Of a stretch of 14,983 nt of DNA, positions 5,751 to 12,939 are shown one piece after another. The position numbers and the translations under genes are program-made. Below the pieces are notes generated by a model. It was not told the origin of the DNA. It made no database searches and was given only the letters and a program-made list of their open reading frames with translations. The stretch spans positions 1-14,983 of the forward strand of contig CASRZP010000027.1 of the NCBI GenBank assembly GCA_949440065.1, given 5' to 3'. Source of the DNA: an uncultured Bacilli bacterium. Lineage in GTDB: Bacteria > Bacillota_I > Bacilli_A > RF39 > UBA660. Numbering within the stretch: the first letter of the stretch is position 1; each line of letters begins with the position of its first letter.

Positions 5751-7007
5751 ATGAAAGAAACAAAGAAAATGATAATTACTATAATTTTGTTGCTATCGAT
5801 AATTTGTGTAACTATCGGCGTAAGTTTTGCAGCCTTTAGTTTTATTAGTCATGGAACAGTAGAAAACACCATAGAAACAGGAACAGTTGCCTTAACTTAT
5901 ACGGAAGGAAAAACAGGAATCATTCTAGAAGATGCCTTACCAATAAGCGATGAAACAGGAAAAATGTTAACAGGCGAGAACAATGTCTTTGACTTTACTG
6001 TAACAGCAACTCTAGGTAAAGATACGGTTATTACTTATGAAGTAACAGCAGTCAAGATTCCCATAACAGATATGGAACCATTGCTAGATAATGAAGTAAG
6101 ATTATATTTAGAAAGAGCCGTTGATCCAGAAATAGAGTACACCGAAATTATGGCACCAACAAATTTTATTCCAAAAGGTGAAGTAAGTGAAATAGGATCA
6201 CCCCTTGGAAGTATGATATTAGATACGGGAACATTTTCAAACGAGGGAATAACAATACACAACTATCGTTTACGTATGTGGGTAGATGAAAACACAGAAA
6301 TTACAGATGTTCAAAAGAAATATGGCATAAAAATCAATGTGTATGCTAAACAAGGAGTTTTTGTAAATGAGCCAACGGAAAGTTCATGCTTTGTGTTTGA
6401 TGAAACAACAGGCACGATAACCAATTACCAGGAAATAGATGCAAGTGGTAATGAATGTCCAAAGGATGTTATCATTCCTCGTCAAATTGATGGAGTAGAT
6501 GTTGTTAACATTGGAAAAGCATCTTCTGTTAGTAGAGCATTAATTGTCATGGGTCCTTTTACAAATAAAGGCTTAACATCTGTAGTGATCCCTGATAGTG
6601 TAACAACAATAGGAGATTCTGCATTTCGTTTTAATCCATTAACAAGTGTAACATTACCAGATAGTGTAACAACAATTGGAAATCATGCATTTTCTAATAA
6701 TCAATTAACAAGTGTAATAATAGGAAAAAAAGTTAATAACATAGGAACATCAGCGTTTAATAATAATCAATTAACAAGTATAACAATTCCTGATAGTGTA
6801 ACAACAATAGGAAATTATGCATTTTCTTATAATCAATTAGCAAGTGTAACAATTCCTGATAGTGTAACAACAATAGGAGATTATGCATTTTCTAATAATC
6901 AATTAACAAGTGTAACAATAGGAAGTAATGTAACAACAATTGGGGATGTGCCGCCTTTGACAAGGGGCATAATTGTACAGAAGACGATAGATGTAATAAT
7001 AATTTAG
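5751..7007 (+). CDS. Secreted BspA-type leucine-rich-repeat protein, 5' part (interrupted by frameshift)
   Basis: Residues 1-30 are a signal sequence: KETKK, a hydrophobic core, then GVSFAAFSF, the style of a SipW-dependent (TasA-like) signal. Residues 30-205 form a TasA/camelysin-like beta domain (FDFTVTATL..TVITYEV, NYRLRMWVDEN, KYGIKINVYAKQG). Residues 211-265 hold the linker that leads into LRR_5 arrays (CFVFDETTGTI, CPKDVIIP). From residue 275 come 22-residue repeats of type LTSVTIPDSVTTIGDYAFSNNQ. The frame then reads VPPLTRGII and soon stops at 7007; these last residues are out of frame, because the continuation (CAAFDKGHN...) is open in the -1 frame from 6947. AGGA five bases before the ATG at 5751 supports the start. 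The intact protein would be about 650 residues and displayed or released outside the cell, perhaps for adhesion. Confidence 0.75.
   Translation: MKETKKMIITIILLLSIICVTIGVSFAAFSFISHGTVENTIETGTVALTYTEGKTGIILEDALPISDETGKMLTGENNVFDFTVTATLGKDTVITYEVTAVKIPITDMEPLLDNEVRLYLERAVDPEIEYTEIMAPTNFIPKGEVSEIGSPLGSMILDTGTFSNEGITIHNYRLRMWVDENTEITDVQKKYGIKINVYAKQGVFVNEPTESSCFVFDETTGTITNYQEIDASGNECPKDVIIPRQIDGVDVVNIGKASSVSRALIVMGPFTNKGLTSVVIPDSVTTIGDSAFRFNPLTSVTLPDSVTTIGNHAFSNNQLTSVIIGKKVNNIGTSAFNNNQLTSITIPDSVTTIGNYAFSYNQLASVTIPDSVTTIGDYAFSNNQLTSVTIGSNVTTIGDVPPLTRGIIVQKTIDVIII
6573..6945 (+). repeat. Tandem 66-bp LRR_5 repeats
   Basis: Five complete 66-bp units begin at 6573, 6639, 6705, 6771 and 6837, and a sixth begins at 6903 and is cut by the frameshift. 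Each encodes 22 residues of the L-T-S-V-T-I-P-D-S-V-T-T-I-G-x-x-A-F-S-N-N-Q kind. The fourth and fifth units are nearly identical at the DNA level, so copy-number change by recombination or slippage is possible. Confidence 0.85.
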
Positions 7008-7708
7008 GAAAAATAGTCAATAAGTCCGAAAAAGAATTTGATTGGGGAAGAATTTTGGGGCAATCACATGGGGATGAACCTTTTGTAACAGGAATAGTTT
7101 CTAATTCGTATGGAAATGTTATAGTGACTGATGGAATTCCAACGGATGAAAAGTTTTTTGAGTTTGATGCTACAACAGGAACACTTCAAGGTTTTATGCA
7201 ATATACTTTAGAAGGCGAAGAAGCTCCACGTTGTATGGTAATTCCTGATATGATTAATGGCGTTAAAGTAACCACTATAGGTAGTAATTTGTTTGGTTAT
7301 TCTGATATTTCTGACTTTATTGACGGAAGTGCTATAAGATTTTCAATAGTTGACTGTATCATTGTTCCAGAAGGAGTAACAACTATTGAAAATAATGCAT
7401 TTCTAGGTGGAGGAACTTTGGCCATCATTTTACCAGAAAGCTTGCAAAGAATCGGAATGAATGCATTTCGTGGTAACAACATAAACTGGTTAACTATTCC
7501 AAAAAATGTTACTTTTATAGGAGATAATGCGTTAAGTGTACTATCTACTTATAATTATAATGCTGATTTATTTAAAATTGTCAATCAAACAGGAAAAAGC
7601 TTTGACTGGGGTGCTATTACAGGTACAGGTACTAGTGAGTTTGTAACAGGAGTAATTCCTACTAATGATGAAGTAGGTAACAAAGAAATTACCATTACGG
7701 ATAAATAA
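6947..7708 (+). CDS. 3' part of the frameshifted LRR surface protein
   Basis: This frame is the natural continuation of the LRR gene, one base back from the first frame. It reads CAAFDKGHNCTEDDRC, then a capping block (IVNKSEKEFDWGRILG...FVTGIVSNSYGNVIVTDG). A second module repeats the architecture: a linker (FFEFDATTGTL, RCMVIPDMINGVKVTTIG), degenerate LRRs (VPEGVTTIENNAF, LPESLQRIGMNAF, IPKNVTFIGDNAL) and another cap (IVNQTGKSFDWGAITG...FVTGVIP). The open frame begins after a stop at 6926. The first in-frame initiation-type codon, TTG 7055, has no Shine-Dalgarno, so independent translation is unlikely. No sortase motif or membrane anchor ends the protein. Either a sequencing error or a real disabling mutation joins the two pieces. 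Confidence 0.7.
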   Translation, partial: CAAFDKGHNCTEDDRCNNNLGKIVNKSEKEFDWGRILGQSHGDEPFVTGIVSNSYGNVIVTDGIPTDEKFFEFDATTGTLQGFMQYTLEGEEAPRCMVIPDMINGVKVTTIGSNLFGYSDISDFIDGSAIRFSIVDCIIVPEGVTTIENNAFLGGGTLAIILPESLQRIGMNAFRGNNINWLTIPKNVTFIGDNALSVLSTYNYNADLFKIVNQTGKSFDWGAITGTGTSEFVTGVIPTNDEVGNKEITITDK

Positions 7709-7715
7709 ACATTTT

Positions 7716-7750
7716 AAAACTCTAATTCAAATGTGAACTAGAGTTTTTTC
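7716..7750. terminator. Bidirectional terminator between the LRR gene and lexA
   Basis: AAAACTCTA (7716-7724) pairs perfectly with TAGAGTTTT (7739-7747) around a 14-base loop. T-rich sequence follows on the plus strand, and TTTTAAAATG follows on the minus strand, so it serves both convergent genes. Confidence 0.8.
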
Positions 7751-8311
7751 TTAAAATTTTCGATACAAACCAATAACTTTTCCTACTATTGTTTGGTCAG
7801 TTTTCTCACTATATTTTTCTACTACTAACTGATTATTTGTAGCTATTACTATAATATCTTGATCATTTGCTTCACTCATCTTTTCTATAATTAGAATATC
7901 TTGATTATAAATTCCATCTTCTACCTTAGAACTATCCTTTATCACTAAGGCAAAAACTTCATTTTTAGTATCTATCATGGATGAGGAAACTTGAATATAT
8001 TCATTAACATCAGTAAGCATTTTCTCTAAATCAAATTTATGATTGCTATTAAGTAAGGGAATACTAACTACACCATCTTTTTTATCTTGAAACTCATTAG
8101 GTACCAATAGTTCAATGGTTCTATTTTTCCCCATCCCTTTTTTTAAATATCCCTTTTCTTCTAATAAAGTAATATGAGCATGAATCGTTGCACTAGAACG
8201 TAAATTAATCATACTTCCAATTTCTCGTACCGTTGGAGGATACCCGTTCTTCGCTATAAACTTTTTAATTGACTCTAAAACACGTGCTTGCTTTTCCGTT
8301 AATTGTTCCAT
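7751..8311 (-). CDS. lexA: LexA-type SOS repressor with a degenerate autoprotease domain
   Basis: LexA represses DNA-damage genes and is normally inactivated by RecA-stimulated self-cleavage. The 186-residue product has the canonical winged HTH: YPPTVREIG (residues 24-32) and RSSATIHAHI with LLEEKGYL (residues 38-56). The C-terminal S24 fold is recognisable (IPLL, VFALVIKDSSKVEDGI, DILII, QDIIVI, VGKVIGLYRKF). Ser128 keeps the nucleophile position, although the usual GDSM reads DSSK. The catalytic Lys, expected 37 residues later, is Glu165 (VVEKY instead of TVKRF). The Ala-Gly scissile pair is absent; residues 88-96 contain no Ala or Gly. Self-cleavage is therefore doubtful. GAGGTG sits five bases before the ATG at 8311. 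Divergent from polA. Confidence 0.88.
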   Translation of the reverse strand: MEQLTEKQARVLESIKKFIAKNGYPPTVREIGSMINLRSSATIHAHITLLEEKGYLKKGMGKNRTIELLVPNEFQDKKDGVVSIPLLNSNHKFDLEKMLTDVNEYIQVSSSMIDTKNEVFALVIKDSSKVEDGIYNQDILIIEKMSEANDQDIIVIATNNQLVVEKYSEKTDQTIVGKVIGLYRKF

Positions 8312-8334
8312 CGTATCACCTCAAAATCATCTTA

Positions 8335-8363
8335 ATCATATCATAAGAAATACTATGTGTCAA
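8335..8363 (-). promoter_or_regulatory. lexA promoter
   Basis: On the minus strand TTGACA (8363-8358), a 17-base spacer and TATGAT (8340-8335). A full-consensus -35 makes this a strong promoter. The SOS box overlaps its -35 by three bases. Confidence 0.85.
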
Positions 8364-8374
8364 ACAAACGTTCT
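8361..8374. promoter_or_regulatory. SOS box (LexA operator)
   Basis: CAAACAAACGTTCT matches the Gram-positive SOS consensus CGAACRNRYGTTYC at 12 of 14 positions. It overlaps the lexA -35, as expected for autoregulation. It is about 34 bases upstream of the polA extended -10, so direct repression of polA is less certain. Confidence 0.8.
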
Positions 8375-8407
8375 AAAAAATTTTCTCACACAAAAGAAGT
8401 AAATTCA

Positions 8408-8416
8408 TGTTATAAT
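8408..8416 (+). promoter_or_regulatory. Extended -10 promoter of polA
   Basis: TGTTATAAT (TG 8408-8409, TATAAT 8411-8416) with no good -35. Transcription would start near 8423, followed by AGAGGAG (8439-8445) before the polA ATG. Confidence 0.6.
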
Positions 8417-8453
8417 AAACTACATAGCAAAATGGTTTAGAGGAGAAGTAAGA

Positions 8454-11078
8454 ATGAAAAAAATAGTTTTAGTAGACGGAAACAACTTATTATTTAGAAG
8501 TTACTATGCCACAGCATACAATGGAGTAATCATGCGTAATTTCAAAGGATTCCCTACCAATGCTGTATACGGCTTTTTAAATATGATCAATAAAATTATT
8601 CAAGAAGAAGCACCAGAATATATGATAGTTGCTTTTGATAAAGGAAAGACTTTTCGCCATGAACAATACGATTGGTATAAAGCAGGAAGAAAAGAAACTC
8701 CCAAAGATTTGCTTGATCAGTTTCCTATTGCTAAAGAGTTTTTAGACTACTTAGGTATCTTTCATTATGAAATAGATAATTATGAAGCCGATGATATCAT
8801 TGGAACAGTAGCTAAGAAAATTGATCATAATAATGAATTTGTAGGTACTATTGTTAGTAGTGATAAAGACCTTTTGCAATTAATTAGCCCTAAAGTAGTA
8901 GTGAAATTGTTAAAACAAACAGGTCATATTTTGATGAATATGGATACCTTTCACGAAACATATGGAATTGAACCCGTTAACATGGTAGACTTAAAAGCTT
9001 TAATGGGAGATTCATCGGATAATATTCCAGGAGTTAAAGGAATTGGCGAAAAAACAGCATTACAATTATTACAAAAATATAAAACGCTTGATGGAATTTA
9101 TGAATGCCTTCCTTTAATTGGAGGAAAAACAGAAGAAAAATTAAGAATGGAAGAAAAACAAGCTTACATAAGTTATGATATTGCCACCATTTATCGTGAT
9201 ATTGTGCTTGATTTTACTTTAGAAGAATTAAAAATCAAACCGATTAATTATGAAGAGTATATTACTTTACTAGAGGTAATGGAGTTTAATTCTATAATTC
9301 GTAAATTGAATCAACAAGGAGATGTCCCACAGATTAAACCGAAAGAGACGAAAAAAGATGAGAAAAAGGTGGTGTATGTTAATGATGTTAATCAATTGTT
9401 ACTAGATGAAGACTATGCTTTTTATTTAGATACCATTGGAAGTAATTATCACGATTGTAGCGTTCGAGGAATTAGTTTTTATAACCAAAAAGTCAACTAT
9501 TATGTTCCTTTTTCCTTATTAGAAAATGACTCTACTATCTTTAATAGCACTTTAGCAAAATATACTTATGATATCAAAAAGGCTATTGTTATTTTTAATC
9601 GATATCATATTCCTTATCAAAATTTATCTTATGATGCCATGATTGCTACATATTTATTAAACTATGATGTAAAAGATGATGTTGCCCATGTAGCAAAATA
9701 TTTTGACCATGATATTTGTTATCATGAAGATATTTTTGGAACTGAAAAACGTCCTAAAAAAGTAGAAGATGAAGTAATTTATAAATTAGCATGTGATAAG
9801 GCAAGGTTTATTTATGAGACAAAATTAGAAATTTTACAACGTCTAGAAAAAGAAGAGCAACTTCATTTATATCAAGATATTGAATTTCCCCTTGCTTTTG
9901 TGCTAGCGAAAATGGAAATGGATGGGATTCACGTAAATCAAAGTTATTTAGAAGAGATGGGTAAAGAGTTAAAGGTAAAAATTGATGATTTAGCTAGTGA
10001 CATTTATCGTTTAGCCGAAATGGAATTTAATATTATGTCAACCAAGCAATTAGGAGATGTGCTATTTGAAAAAATGCAAATTCCTTATCCTAAAAGGGTA
10101 AAAGATGGCACTTATTCAACGAGTAAAGATATTTTAGAAAAGTTAATTGGTGTACATCCTATTATCGAAAAAATTTTAGAATACCGTACATTATCGAAAT
10201 TGTATGCGAATTACACCGTTGGTTTGATTGATGAAATTAAAGAGGATGGCAAAATTCATACGATTTATACGCAGACACTAACTAGAACAGGAAGACTTTC
10301 TAGTGTAAGTCCTAATTTACAAAATATTCCCGCACGACTTGAATATGGTCGCTTGGTAAGAAAAGCTTTTATTCCTAGTGATAATGGTTATTTACTATCT
10401 AGTGATTATTCACAAATTGAACTAAGAATGTTTGCTCATATGTCTAAAGCAGAAAACTTAATTTTAGCCTTTGAAAGTGGTGAAGATATACATACTAAAA
10501 CGGCTGCTGATATTTTTAAAGTCGACATTTCATCGGTTACTAAAGATATGAGAAGGGCAGCAAAAGCAGTAAACTTTGGTATTATTTATGGTATTAGTAG
10601 CTTTGGTTTAAGTGAGGATTTAAAAATTGATTTAAAAAGTGCTAAAGAGTTTATCGATACTTACCTAGATACTTATCCAGGAATTAGAGAATACATGCAA
10701 GAAGAGGTAAAAGATGCTTATCGTGATGGATATGTTAAAACCATTATGAATAGAAAACGAAACATTGAAGAGCTACATAGTAAAAATTATATGGTACGTC
10801 AACAAGGAGAGAGAATGGCTTTAAATACACCAATTCAAGGAAGTGCCGCGGATATTTTGAAAAAAGCTATGGTAGAAATTGATAAAGAATTTCGAAAAAA
10901 ACATTTAAAAAGTAAAATGCTTCTTCAAGTACACGATGAACTTGTCTTTGATTGTAGCGAAAATGAAGTAGAAGAAGTAAAAGAATTAGTAAGAGAAATT
11001 ATGGAAAATGTGTATCCTTTATTGGTACCATTAAAAGTAGAAATATCAACAGGTAAGAATTGGTATGAAGCAAAGTAG
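8454..11078 (+). CDS. polA: DNA polymerase I
   Basis: Cytoplasmic repair and primer-removal polymerase. Three domains are visible in 874 residues. The 5'-3' flap exonuclease (about 1-290) has LVDGNNLLFRSYYA, VAFDKG, YEADDIIGT, SSDKDLLQL and LMGDSSDNIPGVKGIG. The 3'-5' exonuclease-like domain (about 310-480) is degenerate: the DxE metal motif reads Asp326-Thr-Ile328, so proofreading is presumably lost, as in other Bacillota Pol I. The polymerase domain (about 490-874) has motif A with Asp651 (DYSQIELRMFAH), motif B at 700-713 (RRAAKAVNFGIIYG) and motif C with Asp828-Glu829 (QVHDELVFD). AGGAG lies eight bases before the ATG. mutM starts eight bases after the stop, giving the polA-mutM operon order known in Bacilli. 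Confidence 0.97.
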   Translation: MKKIVLVDGNNLLFRSYYATAYNGVIMRNFKGFPTNAVYGFLNMINKIIQEEAPEYMIVAFDKGKTFRHEQYDWYKAGRKETPKDLLDQFPIAKEFLDYLGIFHYEIDNYEADDIIGTVAKKIDHNNEFVGTIVSSDKDLLQLISPKVVVKLLKQTGHILMNMDTFHETYGIEPVNMVDLKALMGDSSDNIPGVKGIGEKTALQLLQKYKTLDGIYECLPLIGGKTEEKLRMEEKQAYISYDIATIYRDIVLDFTLEELKIKPINYEEYITLLEVMEFNSIIRKLNQQGDVPQIKPKETKKDEKKVVYVNDVNQLLLDEDYAFYLDTIGSNYHDCSVRGISFYNQKVNYYVPFSLLENDSTIFNSTLAKYTYDIKKAIVIFNRYHIPYQNLSYDAMIATYLLNYDVKDDVAHVAKYFDHDICYHEDIFGTEKRPKKVEDEVIYKLACDKARFIYETKLEILQRLEKEEQLHLYQDIEFPLAFVLAKMEMDGIHVNQSYLEEMGKELKVKIDDLASDIYRLAEMEFNIMSTKQLGDVLFEKMQIPYPKRVKDGTYSTSKDILEKLIGVHPIIEKILEYRTLSKLYANYTVGLIDEIKEDGKIHTIYTQTLTRTGRLSSVSPNLQNIPARLEYGRLVRKAFIPSDNGYLLSSDYSQIELRMFAHMSKAENLILAFESGEDIHTKTAADIFKVDISSVTKDMRRAAKAVNFGIIYGISSFGLSEDLKIDLKSAKEFIDTYLDTYPGIREYMQEEVKDAYRDGYVKTIMNRKRNIEELHSKNYMVRQQGERMALNTPIQGSAADILKKAMVEIDKEFRKKHLKSKMLLQVHDELVFDCSENEVEEVKELVREIMENVYPLLVPLKVEISTGKNWYEAK

Positions 11079-11086
11079 GTGAAGTT

Positions 11087-11929
11087 ATGCCAGAAAAACC
11101 AGAAGTCATTACCGTAGCGAAAACGCTAGAAAGACATATTTTAGGAAAGACTATCGAAGAAGTTAAAGTCTATTGGGATAATATTATTGAGTATCCTAAG
11201 GTAGATGAGTTTAAAAGCAAATTGAAAAATCAAAGTGTGATAAAGATTTCTACTAGGGGTAAATGGATAGTCATCGAGTTAACGAATGATTATTTATTGA
11301 TTCACCTTCGTATGGAAGGAAAGTTTTTCTACCGTTTACCTAGTGATGAAAAGGGAAAACATGAACATGTATTCATTACGTTTCAGGATAATGTTCAATT
11401 ACGCTTTCATGATACGAGAAAGTTTGGAAAATTTCGTTTAATGTCAAAAGATGTCTGGGATAAGATGCCTCCTATATCTTTATTAGGATATGAGTACAAT
11501 GATATTAAGTTAACTAAGGAATATTTGTATCAAGCACTACAAAAAAGGAAACTACCAATTAAAACGGTGTTACTTGATCAAGAAATTATCGCAGGTATTG
11601 GTAATATTTATGATGATGAGATTTTGTTTCTTAGTCATTTATCACCATTAATGAAAGCTAGTGACGTATCACTAAAGAATTGTCAAGATATTATCGATAA
11701 TACAAAAAAAGTGCTTGATGATGCTGTAGCTTTAGGAGGAACAACAATTCGTTCGTATACTTCTGAAGAAGGAGTACATGGTAGATTTCAGCAAATGTTA
11801 TTGGTGCATGGTAGGGAAAATGAAGCTTGTCCTGTTTGTGGAAGTAAGATTATAAAAATTAAAGTTGGAGGCAGGGGAACGTATTATTGTAAAAAGTGTC
11901 AAAAAGATAATAGCAAGAAAAATAAATGA
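11087..11929 (+). CDS. mutM: Formamidopyrimidine-DNA glycosylase (MutM/Fpg)
   Basis: Bifunctional glycosylase/AP lyase that excises 8-oxoguanine and FaPy lesions. After Met removal the N-terminal Pro2 is the Schiff-base nucleophile, followed by Glu3 (MPEKPEV). Other landmarks are RGKWIVIEL with the conserved Lys, HLRMEGKF, HDTRKFGKF, GIGNIYDDEILF (helix-two-turn-helix) and a C-terminal zinc finger with Cys248, Cys251, Cys268 and Cys271, including the GGRGTYYC arginine loop. Length (280) is typical. AGGTGA precedes the ATG, eight bases after polA, so the two are co-transcribed and act in consecutive base-excision-repair steps. The stop TGA is immediately followed by TAA, and no conserved gene here needs TGA to be read as Trp. 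coaE, which often follows mutM, is not present in the window. Confidence 0.96.
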   Translation: MPEKPEVITVAKTLERHILGKTIEEVKVYWDNIIEYPKVDEFKSKLKNQSVIKISTRGKWIVIELTNDYLLIHLRMEGKFFYRLPSDEKGKHEHVFITFQDNVQLRFHDTRKFGKFRLMSKDVWDKMPPISLLGYEYNDIKLTKEYLYQALQKRKLPIKTVLLDQEIIAGIGNIYDDEILFLSHLSPLMKASDVSLKNCQDIIDNTKKVLDDAVALGGTTIRSYTSEEGVHGRFQQMLLVHGRENEACPVCGSKIIKIKVGGRGTYYCKKCQKDNSKKNK

Positions 11930-11936
11930 TAAGGAA

Positions 11937-11961
11937 AAGGAGAAAATTGCTTTTCTTTTTC
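11937..11961 (+). terminator. Possible weak terminator after mutM
   Basis: A hairpin centred on AGAAAA-TTGC-TTTTCT, extended by G-U and A-T pairs to about 10 bp. The T residues are mostly in the stem rather than after it, so this is a tentative call. Confidence 0.3.
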
Positions 11962-11992
11962 TATGAAGAAGATAAATTCTACTAAGCGTTTG

Positions 11993-12022
11993 TTGTTTTT
12001 TTAAGAAAATAGTCGTTACAAT
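11993..12022 (+). promoter_or_regulatory. Promoter of the HTH-signal peptidase gene
   Basis: TTGTTT (11993-11998), an 18-base spacer and TACAAT (12017-12022). The upstream in-frame ATG at 12021 lies inside this -10, which favours the start at 12042. Confidence 0.55.
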
Positions 12023-12041
12023 GGTCTTGGGTGATGAAAGA

Positions 12042-12815
12042 ATGGAAAATGAAAAAATAGGCAAATATATTGCCATCAAAAGAAAAGAAAAAGGGTTAAC
12101 ACAAAATGAATTAGCTCAAAAATTACAAGTAACAGATCGTGCAATTTCAAAATGGGAGCGTGGTAGGGGTTGTCCTGATATTAGTTTATTAGAGCCACTT
12201 TCTAATCTTTTAGAAGTTAGCGTTTTAGAACTATTACACGGTGAAGATATCATTAAAGATGAAAATCAAGTACTAATTTGCTTATTAAAGAAAGAAGAAA
12301 TTAGAATTAAACGATGGAAAATATTTTCGTATGTTCTTATCAATTTGTTTCTTATCTTATTTAGTAGTATATTTTACCTTGGTGTAATTTTGCCACAAAT
12401 CGTAGATAGTAGTGCTAAGTTAAATAGCTATACCATTGTGTCAAAAAGTATGGAACCTAAGTATGGCATTTACGATATTGTTTACACTAAGAAAATTCCT
12501 TTTGAAAAATTAAAAGTTAATGATGTGATTGCTTATCTTGATGAAGTTAATCAAATAGTAGTAATTCACCGTGTGTATGATAAGAAAAATGATGATCATG
12601 AAGAATGCTTAGTGACTAAGGGAGATAACAATAACAAAATAGATGAAGATTGTGTTTTTTCTAGTAAATATTTAGGAAAAGTAGTATTCCATGTTCCTCT
12701 TTTTGGAAAATTTTTAAAAGAAAATAAGAAAATTTCTCCCGTTCTTAGCATGATGTTAATACTAGGAATAGGAAGTATTATCTATTTAGATTATCTTGGT
12801 ATAAAGAAAAAATAA
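12042..12815 (+). CDS. Xre-type HTH fused to a membrane-anchored SipW-type signal peptidase I
   Basis: In 257 residues: an Xre HTH at about 5-65 (LTQNELAQKLQVTDRAISKWERG), a first membrane helix at about 95-118, an S26B (SipW/ER-type) peptidase at 125-225, and a second membrane helix at about 232-253 with a KKK tail. Ser136 sits in SKSMEP. The general base is His176 in VIHRV rather than Lys, the mark of the SipW type. Asp195 lies in TKGDNN. The spacings (40 and 19 residues) equal those I recall for Bacillus SipW Ser47, His87 and Asp106. The predicted topology puts the HTH in the cytosol and the peptidase outside. SipW enzymes process TasA-like precursors, and the LRR protein in this window has such a signal, but the pairing is inferred. 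GGTGAT lies seven bases before the ATG. Why a DNA-binding domain is attached is unknown. Confidence 0.85.
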   Translation: MENEKIGKYIAIKRKEKGLTQNELAQKLQVTDRAISKWERGRGCPDISLLEPLSNLLEVSVLELLHGEDIIKDENQVLICLLKKEEIRIKRWKIFSYVLINLFLILFSSIFYLGVILPQIVDSSAKLNSYTIVSKSMEPKYGIYDIVYTKKIPFEKLKVNDVIAYLDEVNQIVVIHRVYDKKNDDHEECLVTKGDNNNKIDEDCVFSSKYLGKVVFHVPLFGKFLKENKKISPVLSMMLILGIGSIIYLDYLGIKKK

Positions 12816-12886
12816 AAACAAGAAAAACGAATCATTAAAAACTTAGAGAAAAAACTTTGTCCCTTAACACTTTACACAAAAATTTC

Positions 12887-12915
12887 TTGACTATTTACGT
12901 AAAGCAAGCTACAAT
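12887..12915 (+). promoter_or_regulatory. Promoter of the second HTH gene
   Basis: TTGACT (12887-12892), a 17-base spacer and TACAAT (12910-12915). AGGAGG (12922-12927) follows closely, so the leader is very short. Confidence 0.8.
12894..12903. promoter_or_regulatory. Palindromic putative operator in the promoter spacer
   Basis: TTTACGTAAA is a perfect 10-base palindrome between the -35 and -10 boxes. A bound dimeric HTH protein here would block RNA polymerase, so autoregulation by the downstream gene product is a reasonable guess. A similar TTTACGTCAAA lies after that gene (13734-13744). Confidence 0.45.
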
Positions 12916-12939
12916 GATATTAGGAGGGTGACAGGCAAA

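Noticed and set aside
6035..6262. Minus-strand frame of 75 codons
   Set aside because: Shadow of the TasA-like domain of the LRR gene.
6573..6945. CRISPR-like array
   Set aside because: The 66-bp periodicity is in frame and encodes leucine-rich repeats; there are no unique spacers between short palindromic repeats.
6936..6950. Programmed -1 ribosomal frameshift in the LRR gene
   Set aside because: The junction (ATT GGG GAT GTG) lacks a standard slippery heptamer, and nothing suggests conserved recoding; a lost base in the G run is simpler.
7297..7482. Minus-strand frame of 61 codons
   Set aside because: Shadow of the LRR gene; no signals.
12021..12041. ATG 12021 as start of the HTH-SipW gene
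   Set aside because: It lies within the predicted -10 box and lacks a Shine-Dalgarno; ATG 12042 is preceded by GGTGAT and starts the HTH domain normally.
11798..12079. Minus-strand frame of 93 codons across the mutM end
   Set aside because: Antisense to the MutM zinc finger and to the promoter of the next gene; no ribosome site.
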